Assembly: GCA_025966335.1 (NCBI GenBank) | Contig: JAICRS010000131.1 | Span: 1-8,236, forward strand | DNA from: Nocardioidaceae bacterium | GTDB taxonomy: Bacteria; Actinomycetota; Actinomycetes; Propionibacteriales; Nocardioidaceae | Direction: 5' to 3' | DNA length: 8,236 nt | Shown: in pieces, positions 1 through 5,176 of the stretch | Numbering within the stretch: position 1 is the first letter of the stretch | Layout of the letters: each line of letters opens with the position of its first letter | Notes under the pieces: model-generated | What the model was told of the DNA's origin: nothing | What the model saw: only the letters and a program-made list of their open reading frames with translations | Database searches by the model: none | Made by a program: the position numbers and the translations under genes

Positions 1-2
1 GG

Positions 3-800
3 GAGGACCCGGCCGCGTCCCTGGTCGTGACCCATGCCCTGGAGGCCGACGGCGTCCGAGTGCTGACCGGCACCCACGCAACCTCGGCCTCCCGCGACCG
101 GCTGACCCTCGACGACGGGCAGGTGATCGAGCACGATGCGCTGCTGGTCGCGGCTGGTCGCCGCCCCCGCACCAGCGACCTGGGCCTGGAACGCGCAGGC
201 GTTGACATCGACGATCACGGCTTCGTCCGGGTCGACGAGCACCTGCGCACCACGAACCCGCGGGTGTTCGCGGCCGGTGACCTGACCGGCCATCCTCAGC
301 TCACCCATGTGGCGGGTGTCCACGGCAGCGTCGCGGCCACCAACGCGTTGCTCGGCCTGCGCCGCAGGGCCGAGACGGAAGTGATTCCCCGGGTCACCTT
401 CACCGACCCGGAGGTCGCCGCTGTCGGCGTCAGCACCGCCGACGCCGAGCAGGACGAGGACCTGTCCGTGCTCACCGAGCGGTACGCCGGCCTGGACCGG
501 GCGATCACCGAGAGCCGACCCGAGGGCTTCACGCGCCTGGTGGTCGACAAGAGGGGCCGCGTGATGGGCGCGACCGTCGTCGGGCCACGCGCCGGAGAGT
601 CGCTGGCCGAGCTGGTGCTCGCCATCGGTCAGGGGTTGCGTGCCCGGGACCTCGTCGGCAGCATGCACGCCTACCCGACCTACGCGGACGCCGCCTGGAA
701 CGCCGCGATCACGAGGACGATGAGCCGGCTCTCACAGCCGATTCCGCGAAGCCTGGTCCGCGGCTGGCTGCGGTTGCGACGGTTGCTGCCTCGGCGCTGA
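3..800 (+). CDS. FAD-dependent pyridine nucleotide-disulfide oxidoreductase, mercuric reductase-like (5' partial)
   Basis: This is the C-terminal part of a flavoprotein disulfide reductase; the frame is open to the left edge, so the true start and the N-terminal FAD domain with any redox CxxxxC motif are outside the window. Numbering from the GTG at 27: the end of the NAD(P)-binding domain includes LLVAAGRRPRT (39-49), then the second FAD motif VFAAGDLTG (80-88), then the dimerisation domain from about 122 (TFTDPEVAAVG) to the end. The interface motif that is HxHPTxxE in lipoamide dehydrogenase and HPT in glutathione reductase reads HAYPTYAD here (214-221). The active-site His is therefore Tyr216 and the Glu is Asp. 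No C-terminal Cys pair, as found in MerA, is present. A mercury function is therefore not supported; 'mercuric reductase-like' names only the subfamily. The basic tail (SLVRGWLRLRRLLPRR) overlaps the convergent permease gene. The family is certain; the substrate is unknown. Confidence 0.9.
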   Translation, partial: EDPAASLVVTHALEADGVRVLTGTHATSASRDRLTLDDGQVIEHDALLVAAGRRPRTSDLGLERAGVDIDDHGFVRVDEHLRTTNPRVFAAGDLTGHPQLTHVAGVHGSVAATNALLGLRRRAETEVIPRVTFTDPEVAAVGVSTADAEQDEDLSVLTERYAGLDRAITESRPEGFTRLVVDKRGRVMGATVVGPRAGESLAELVLAIGQGLRARDLVGSMHAYPTYADAAWNAAITRTMSRLSQPIPRSLVRGWLRLRRLLPRR

Positions 801-1413
801 TCCGCGGCCGGTCCAGCGGGTCACGCAGCGCCGCGGCCAGCAACCCGACGACCAGCAGCAACAGCGCCAGCCACCGGATCTGCGCGGCCTCCCAGGGCGG
901 TCCCCAGACCTGTTCCTGCACCATCGCCCACTCCCGCGGCAGCGCGTGGGCGCCGATCGCGAGCACCACCACGCCGATCACGCCGAGGTAGGACGCGGAG
1001 TAGTGCACGGTCCAGGCCCTGAGCCCTGCACCGATCGCCAGGCCACCGATCCCCATCGCGAGCGCCTCCACGCTGAGCCCCCAGACCGGCGTCGGGTCGA
1101 ATCGCGCCTCGGCCACCGTCGCGGCGAGCACCCAGACCGGGAGTACGACGAACCCTCCGGCCGTCGCGCGCACCAGCGAGCGCACCCGCCGTGAGTAGGG
1201 CGAAGCAGCAACCACCTCCCCCGACGGGTCGTCCATCGTCGCCACCCAGGCACAGGCCAGGAGGACGCCCACCCCCCGCAGGACCTGGACCGCGTGCCCG
1301 TCGTCCTGCACGTGAGCCGTCGCCGCCACCAGAGCCACGGCGGCCGTCGCGGGCACGAGCAACCCTGCCCGTCGTACCGCGAACCACGACGCGCGAAGCA
1401 CCGCCCCGTTCAC
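709..1413 (-). CDS. ABC-2-type membrane permease subunit, last gene of the sigma/ABC operon
   Basis: A 234-residue integral membrane protein. The GTG start at 1413 overlaps the upstream permease stop in a GTGA junction. An in-frame open stretch extends further upstream to 1560, but it would lie inside the preceding gene and encodes Arg/Gly-rich shadow sequence, so the coupled GTG was chosen. About six hydrophobic segments are visible at residues 17-34, 45-60, 83-101, 115-132, 141-158 and 180-197. Right after the second helix comes DDPSGEVVAASPYSRRVR (61-78), a charged loop with Glu and PYSR of the sort seen in ABC-2 permeases. It is nearly identical to a motif in the anti-sigma-like protein of the same operon. 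It probably pairs with the other permease and the ATPase to form an exporter of unknown substrate. The soluble tail from about residue 203 (RPRISAEAAT... to SSSS) is encoded antisense to the oxidoreductase 3' end and may be a recent extension. The transporter role is inferred mainly from context. Confidence 0.8.
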   Translation of the reverse strand: MNGAVLRASWFAVRRAGLLVPATAAVALVAATAHVQDDGHAVQVLRGVGVLLACAWVATMDDPSGEVVAASPYSRRVRSLVRATAGGFVVLPVWVLAATVAEARFDPTPVWGLSVEALAMGIGGLAIGAGLRAWTVHYSASYLGVIGVVVLAIGAHALPREWAMVQEQVWGPPWEAAQIRWLALLLLVVGLLAAALRDPLDRPRISAEAATVATAASRGPGFAESAVRAGSSSS

Positions 1414-2204
1414 GGCAGCTGCGCCAAGCCGCCGGCCACGGCGACGACCACGGTGAGCAGCCCGACCACGACCACCGGACGCGGCCGGTCGCTCGCGCGG
1501 ACCAGGGCAGCGGTTGCCGCCATGCCGCACAGGCCGACCAGGTAGACCACGTGTCCCCACGCGTCACCGGGGAACAGTCCGGCCCAGTCGTCGGCGAGCA
1601 CACCCCAGATCGGCCAGGTCATCAACGGCCCGAACAGCATCCCGTCCTCGAGGCCGCCCAGCCACGCGTTGAGGAGCACCATCGCCACCATCGCGATCAC
1701 GGCGGTGCCACGGGCGGGGAGCCATTCCGCCAGCATGATCCCGAGCGCGCAGGCACCGAACAGCGTGACCGGCCCCTGGAGCAGGTGCCAGAACGTCGGG
1801 GCGACCTCGTAGCGGCCGTCGAGCAGGAAGTAGCCGTGCAGCACGGAGACCAGCACCAGGCCCAGCAGCGTCGGGGCGAGCGAGGCGAGCAACAGCGCCT
1901 TCACCCGTTCCTCGAGCCGTCCCGGGGCGGGGGTCAGGAGCTCGCGGGAACCAGCCCTCCCGTCACGGGTGGCGACCAGGTTCGCGGCCAGGATCAGGAA
2001 GATGCCCGGAAAGAAGGACAGCATCGAGTCGACCGTCTGGAACGCCTCGCGCGGTCCCCCGTCGTCGACGATCGCCAGCCCGGCGTTCCAGACCCAGAGG
2101 CCGAACCCGAACAGGACCAACGGATGCCGAAGAAGGCGGCCGGCCTCTTGCCGGGCGAGTGCCGGGACGAGCGAGCGGACCGGTGGCGCGGTGATGACGC
2201 TCAT
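1410..2204 (-). CDS. ABC-2-type transporter permease subunit
   Basis: A 264-residue polytopic membrane protein with hydrophobic segments near 29-47, 61-78, 102-124, 141-161, 166-184, 215-235 and 243-261. A basic N-terminal cytoplasmic segment (LARQEAGRLLRHP) is typical of ABC-2 permeases. After the second helix lies DGRAGSRELLTPAPGR (81-96), the usual E-LL-x-x-P loop of this superfamily. The ATG at 2204 overlaps the ATPase stop as ATGA. A GAGGTGG ribosome-binding sequence just upstream supports the start. It lies between the ATPase and a second, smaller permease, so the transporter is probably a heterodimeric membrane domain plus one ATPase. The gene order ATPase-permease-permease is common for actinobacterial ABC exporters. 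The substrate cannot be told from sequence. Confidence 0.88.
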   Translation of the reverse strand: MSVITAPPVRSLVPALARQEAGRLLRHPLVLFGFGLWVWNAGLAIVDDGGPREAFQTVDSMLSFFPGIFLILAANLVATRDGRAGSRELLTPAPGRLEERVKALLLASLAPTLLGLVLVSVLHGYFLLDGRYEVAPTFWHLLQGPVTLFGACALGIMLAEWLPARGTAVIAMVAMVLLNAWLGGLEDGMLFGPLMTWPIWGVLADDWAGLFPGDAWGHVVYLVGLCGMAATAALVRASDRPRPVVVVGLLTVVVAVAGGLAQLP

Positions 2205-3070
2205 GCCACCTCACGCCCTTCCAGGTCGACCTGCGGGCCGAGCAGCAGCAGGTAGGCGTCCTCGATCGTCGGGTCGACCAGCTGGGCACCGGCCGGCGGG
2301 TCACCGATGTGGTGGTAGGTGCCCGCGCCGAGCCGCCAGCCGGCGTAGGCGCGTGGGTCCCGGTCGGTGTCGACCCAGACCCGGCCGGTGGCGACCGCGG
2401 CGAGCTCGGTCGGGGTGCCGGCGAACAGTGCCCGGCCATTCTTGACCACGACGACGTGGGAGCACACCGCGGCGACGTCCTCGGTCTGGTGGGTCGACAG
2501 CACCACGGTCTTCCCGTGTCCGGCCTCGGAGACCAGGTCGCGGAACCGCATCCGCTGTTCCGGGTCGAGGCCCGCGGTCGGCTCGTCGAGCACCAGCAGT
2601 GACGGTGTTCCGAGCAGCGCCTGGGCGAGCCCGAGCCGGCGGCGCATCCCGCCCGAGAGGGCGCGCACCTTCTTGTTCGCGACGTCGGACAGTCCCACCC
2701 GGTCGAGCACCCGGCGTACCTCGTCATGCCGGGCCCGGGCGCCGGTGTGCTCCTTGAGCACCGCCACGTAGTCGACCGCCTCGAAGGCAGTGAACCCGCG
2801 GTGGAAGCCGGCGTCCTGCGGCAGGTAGCCCAGCGAGCGGCGGATGTGCAGCCGGCCCTCCGGGTCGTGCGGGTCCTTGCCGAGGATCCGCAGGTCACCG
2901 GAGTCGGCGGCGAGCACTGTCGCAAGGACACGCAGAAGCGTGGTCTTTCCGGCACCGTTGGGGCCGAGAAGCCCGGTCACGCCGGTGGTGCTGGTCAGGT
3001 CGAGCCCGTCGAGGGCCCGGTGGCGGCCGTAGGCCTTGACCAGGCCGCGGGCGTCGATCGTGGTGTTCAT
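2201..3070 (-). CDS. ABC transporter ATP-binding protein
   Basis: A 289-residue ABC ATPase with all catalytic motifs intact: Walker A GPNGAGKT (36-43), Q-loop Gln85 (YLPQ), signature LSGGM (138-142), Walker B LLVLDEP (158-164), D-loop GLD (167-169) and H-loop His194 (STHQTED). It resembles the ATPases of ABC-2 exporters (CcmA/bacitracin-export type), with an extra C-terminal region from about 225 (GRVWVDTD... to VDLEG) ending in the common 'PTIEDAYLLLLG' segment. The ATG at 3070 was chosen because MNTTIDARGLVKAYG begins the canonical first strand, AGGAGA lies 5 bases upstream, and it overlaps the anti-sigma stop as ATGA. The longer open frame up to 3883 would run through the anti-sigma gene and is rejected. 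It should energise the two downstream permeases. Contact with the membrane domain of the upstream anti-sigma protein is an open possibility, because that domain is permease-like. Confidence 0.96.
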   Translation of the reverse strand: MNTTIDARGLVKAYGRHRALDGLDLTSTTGVTGLLGPNGAGKTTLLRVLATVLAADSGDLRILGKDPHDPEGRLHIRRSLGYLPQDAGFHRGFTAFEAVDYVAVLKEHTGARARHDEVRRVLDRVGLSDVANKKVRALSGGMRRRLGLAQALLGTPSLLVLDEPTAGLDPEQRMRFRDLVSEAGHGKTVVLSTHQTEDVAAVCSHVVVVKNGRALFAGTPTELAAVATGRVWVDTDRDPRAYAGWRLGAGTYHHIGDPPAGAQLVDPTIEDAYLLLLGPQVDLEGREVA

Positions 3071-3909
3071 GCGGTTCTCCTGAAGAGCTCGGGAAGGTCG
3101 TGACGCTGGACGAGGAGCGCACCGGCCGAGACGGTGAGCGCGGCCAGGCTGGCCAGCTGGACCGGCAGCTCGCTGGCGAGCAGGGCGTTGCGCGAGTGCG
3201 CCAGTCCGGGGATCACCACCGCCAGCCACAGTGCGGACAGGCCGATCGCGGCGAGGTGCGGTGCGACCCGGGTGGCCAGGGCCAGCATGGTGACGGTCAG
3301 GGCGAGTGCCGGCAGCAGCCAGGCCACCGACAGCCACGCGTTGCCCGGCAGGAAGGGTGCGGCGAGCCCGATCGGGACCAGCGTGCTCGCCACCACGACC
3401 ACGGTGCGCACGGCGAGCAGGTGCAGGGAGGAGTACGGCGCAGCCGCCGCGATCTCGTGGGTCGGGTCGGCCGCCGGCCCGAACGCGAAGGCCACGCCGG
3501 CCATCGGCAGCACCGGAGCCAGGGCGAGGAACAGCGCGATGCCGTTGCCGTCGGCGTGGGCCGTGAGCACCGCCAGGGTGAGCACGACCACCACGCCGAG
3601 GATCCACGCCCCACGCAGGGACGGGGTGGCGGCGACCAGCCGGGCGGTGCCCTCGTCGACCCGGACCCCGCGCAGCAACCGCTCGAGCAGCGTCGCGCGC
3701 GGCGTCTCCACGGTCTCCAGCACCTCCGCCCACACCGCGTCCAGCCGAGCGGCCGGCACGGTCGGGGTGAGCAGAGCTCGACAGGCGGCGCAACGGATCA
3801 GGTGCTGCTCCACCGACGAGGCCAGCACGGTGGAGACCCCACCCTGGGCGTAGCGGCCGGCCAGCTCGGCGTCGAGGTGCCACTCGGTGCTCATCGGTTC
3901 CTCGTTCAT
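3067..3909 (-). CDS. zf-HC2 anti-sigma-factor-like protein with ABC-2-permease-like membrane domain
   Basis: A 280-residue two-part protein. The N-terminus has a zinc-binding anti-sigma signature: His11 and then H36-x3-C40-x2-C43, the pattern of ZAS/zf-HC2 anti-sigma factors that hold ECF sigma factors. A linker of about 55 residues leads to six hydrophobic segments near 100-118, 123-144, 165-186, 193-212, 218-236 and 246-267. This is much larger than the single helix of typical membrane anti-sigmas. After the second helix comes DPTHEIAAAAPYS (148-160), matching DPSGEVVAASPYS in the operon's last permease. The membrane half is therefore probably a permease homologue. The ATG at 3909 overlaps the sigma stop (ATGA) with AGGAG 9 bases upstream; a second ATG at 3894 (residue 6) has GAGGAA just upstream and could be used instead. 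The partner is presumably the ECF sigma factor encoded immediately before it. The zinc motif and membrane segments are seen; control of sigma by this protein is inferred from family and position. Confidence 0.88.
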   Translation of the reverse strand: MNEEPMSTEWHLDAELAGRYAQGGVSTVLASSVEQHLIRCAACRALLTPTVPAARLDAVWAEVLETVETPRATLLERLLRGVRVDEGTARLVAATPSLRGAWILGVVVVLTLAVLTAHADGNGIALFLALAPVLPMAGVAFAFGPAADPTHEIAAAAPYSSLHLLAVRTVVVVASTLVPIGLAAPFLPGNAWLSVAWLLPALALTVTMLALATRVAPHLAAIGLSALWLAVVIPGLAHSRNALLASELPVQLASLAALTVSAGALLVQRHDLPELFRRTA

Positions 3910-4472
3910 CGGGCGAGCTCCTTTCGCAGTGCGGCTCGCGCGCGCATCATCCGGGTCTTGACCGTCCCTGCCGGGACACCGAGCAGTCGCCCCGCCTCAC
4001 GTGTGGTCAGGCCGTCGAGCACGGTGGCCTGGACGACGGCGCGGAGCTCAGGTGAGAGGCGACCGAGTGCGCCGGCGAGGTCGCCGTGCTCCACGCCGAG
4101 CAGCACCCGGTCCTCGGCGGACTCGATCAGGTTGAGGTCGGTCACGTGGTCGTAGAGCGGGTACGCCGCGGGCGGTGTCCGGCGGAAGGCGTCCACGAGC
4201 CGGCGGATCGCGATCCCCCAGATCCAGGCCGCGGGCTCGCCCTGGCCGGTGTAGCGTCCGGCGGACTTCCACACGGCGACGAAGGTGTCCTGGAGGACCT
4301 CGTCGACGATGGCCGGGTCCGCGCACCGGCGGCTGAGTCGCACCGTGAGCCAGGAGGCGTGCCGGCGGTACAGCGACTCGAGGGCCGCCGTACTCCCGTC
4401 GGCGACCGCGGACAGCAGATCACCGTCGGTGACGTGCTCTTCCATCGGTCGCTCCGTCGCGGTCAGGGTCAT
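3906..4472 (-). CDS. ECF-type RNA polymerase sigma factor (sigma-70 family)
   Basis: A 188-residue group 4 sigma factor with only the two domains expected. Region 2 spans about 28-98: ALESLYRRHASWL, then DEVLQDTFVAVWKSAGRY (57-74), equivalent to the core-binding and -10-recognising helices, then AAWIWGIAIRRLVDAFRR (81-98). Region 4 spans about 139-186, with LSPELRAVVQATVLDGLTTREAG followed by the recognition helix VPAGTVKTRMMRARAALRKEL. Two starts are possible. The ATG at 4472 overlaps the upstream SOD-like stop as TGATG but has no clear Shine-Dalgarno. The ATG at 4445 (residue 10) has GGAG 7 bases upstream. The first was chosen for the reinitiation-type overlap. The next gene encodes its likely membrane anti-sigma factor. 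ECF sigmas often drive their own operon, and a TGAACC-type candidate promoter lies upstream of the operon. The inducing signal is unknown. Confidence 0.95.
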   Translation of the reverse strand: MTLTATERPMEEHVTDGDLLSAVADGSTAALESLYRRHASWLTVRLSRRCADPAIVDEVLQDTFVAVWKSAGRYTGQGEPAAWIWGIAIRRLVDAFRRTPPAAYPLYDHVTDLNLIESAEDRVLLGVEHGDLAGALGRLSPELRAVVQATVLDGLTTREAGRLLGVPAGTVKTRMMRARAALRKELAR

Positions 4473-5023
4473 CAGAAGGCCACCGTCAGGCAGGCCAGCC
4501 GTGCGCCCGCGGTGCCGGCCGGACCGTCCGGACCGGTGTGCGTGCGCTCTGCATGGATGATGACCGACCGGGCCCCCCGTCCGGGCGAAAACTGCCACGG
4601 CATCGTGGTCGTGGCGACCCCGTCGCCCGATTCGTCCGTCTTGAGGTCCAGCCAGACCTCGTTGACCGGGTTCTCGAAGGCCGGGTCGTGCGGCGCCTCC
4701 GGGTCGGGGTTCGGGACGAGCTGGAAGTCGGGGCCGGCTTTCGCGGCGGTCGGCCCACATGCGTTGACATGGGCGTGGGCGCCGTACTCGGTGCTCGGCC
4801 GTAGCCCCTTGACCCACAGGGTGATCGTCGAGTCCCCGTGCGAGTCGTACACAGCGTCGACACGTGCCGTCGCGTGCGGCGGTACGGCGGGCGAGTACCT
4901 CTCGAGCGTGCCCGCGGAGCTGACCCGGTCCACGCCGGCGAGGGCCGGGGACGCCGCGAACAGGCCGAGGGCGGCGACGACCGTGACGACCGGCAGGTGT
5001 CGGGAGGTGGACCAGCGAGGCAC
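4472..5023 (-). CDS. secreted Cu/Zn superoxide dismutase-like protein
   Basis: A 183-residue exported protein. The signal peptide has a basic start (PRWSTSRH), a hydrophobic core at 11-24 and a likely cleavage after Ala-Leu-Ala29. The mature part follows the Cu/Zn-SOD pattern: HAH (His83, His85) as the first two copper ligands, Cys89 and Cys178 as the conserved disulfide pair, His112 and Asp126 at zinc-loop positions, VIIHAE with His157 as a copper ligand, and AGARLAC near the end. By eye, the bridging His of the usual GPHF motif is Asp99 here (GPDF). The zinc-ligand His three residues before Asp126 is absent. It may therefore be copper-only or inactive as a dismutase. The GTG start at 5023 is fixed by AAGGAG 5 bases upstream. 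The open frame continuing to 5854 is antisense to the dehydrogenase gene and rejected. It is the first gene of the six-gene operon, and its stop overlaps the sigma start. The fold assignment is good; the enzymatic activity is uncertain. Confidence 0.85.
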   Translation of the reverse strand: MPRWSTSRHLPVVTVVAALGLFAASPALAGVDRVSSAGTLERYSPAVPPHATARVDAVYDSHGDSTITLWVKGLRPSTEYGAHAHVNACGPTAAKAGPDFQLVPNPDPEAPHDPAFENPVNEVWLDLKTDESGDGVATTTMPWQFSPGRGARSVIIHAERTHTGPDGPAGTAGARLACLTVAF

Positions 5024-5028
5024 GAGAG

Positions 5029-5034
5029 CTCCTT
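5029..5034 (-). promoter_or_regulatory. ribosome-binding site that fixes the GTG start of the SOD-like gene
   Basis: AAGGAG on the minus strand, 5 bases before the GTG at 5023. It is the strongest Shine-Dalgarno match in the operon and marks where translation of the whole overlapping gene chain begins. It supports this start over any upstream codon in the same open frame. Confidence 0.8.
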
Positions 5035-5056
5035 CGGGATGTGCGCTTACACCCCT

Positions 5057-5085
5057 CTGTCGCAGCCGGCGGCCCGACCGGTTCA
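5057..5085 (-). promoter_or_regulatory. candidate ECF-type promoter for the six-gene operon
   Basis: On the minus strand, TGAACC (5085-5080) is followed after 17 bases by CGACAG (5062-5057). ECF promoters generally have an AAC-containing -35 box and a CG-start -10 box. TGAACC resembles the -35 reported for M. tuberculosis SigL-type promoters (from memory). The predicted transcript start, near 5050, would leave a leader of about 27 bases containing the AAGGAG site. This would allow autoregulation by the ECF sigma encoded in the operon. It was found by eye only, and the -10 match is weak. Confidence 0.4.
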
Positions 5086-5101
5086 CGCCGTCGGGTAAAG
5101 A

Positions 5102-5123
5102 GTTCAGCACCCACGTGCTGAAC
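5102..5123. promoter_or_regulatory. 22-base perfect palindrome in the divergent promoter region (candidate operator)
   Basis: GTTCAGCAC (5102-5110) and GTGCTGAAC (5115-5123) are perfect 9-base inverted repeats around the 4-base spacer CCAC. The right arm contains the TGAAC of the rightward candidate promoter. The element sits between two divergent transcription units, so it is more likely a dimeric-protein operator than a terminator. The GntR protein encoded at 6234 or another regulator could bind it; which one is not shown by the sequence. Confidence 0.55.
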
Positions 5124-5146
5124 CGGCACACTGTGCGCATGCGAAC
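5119..5146 (+). promoter_or_regulatory. candidate ECF-type promoter for the dehydrogenase-GntR operon
   Basis: On the plus strand, TGAACC (5119-5124) is followed after 17 bases by CGAAC (5142-5146). The -35-like box and spacing mirror those of the leftward candidate, and both boxes extend to TGAACCGG. The spacer also holds the palindromes GCACACTGTGC (5126-5136) and CGCATGCG (5136-5143). Transcription would start roughly 25 bases before the GTG at 5177. Weak evidence, by eye. Confidence 0.3.
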
Positions 5147-5176
5147 CCCGATCGGCCGCCGCGGCGGAGCCGCCCG

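Noticed and set aside
3..800. Calling the oxidoreductase a true mercuric reductase (merA)
   Set aside because: No C-terminal Cys pair and no mer genes nearby; the N-terminal redox motif is not in the window.
1191..2255. Long plus-strand open frame of 354 codons over the permease genes
   Set aside because: It encodes Pro/Arg/Gln/His-rich sequence without hydrophobic core or motif and lies antisense to two clear membrane proteins; it is a GC-bias artefact.
3071..3883. Fusion of the ABC ATPase with about 270 upstream residues in one frame
   Set aside because: The extension is Arg/Gly/Ala-rich shadow sequence of the anti-sigma gene; the ATPase has its own ATG with AGGAGA and an ATGA overlap.
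3100..4155. Plus-strand open frame of 351 codons antisense to the anti-sigma and sigma genes
   Set aside because: Gln/Arg/Gly-rich low-information sequence; the minus strand carries recognisable zinc-finger and sigma domains with overlapping starts.
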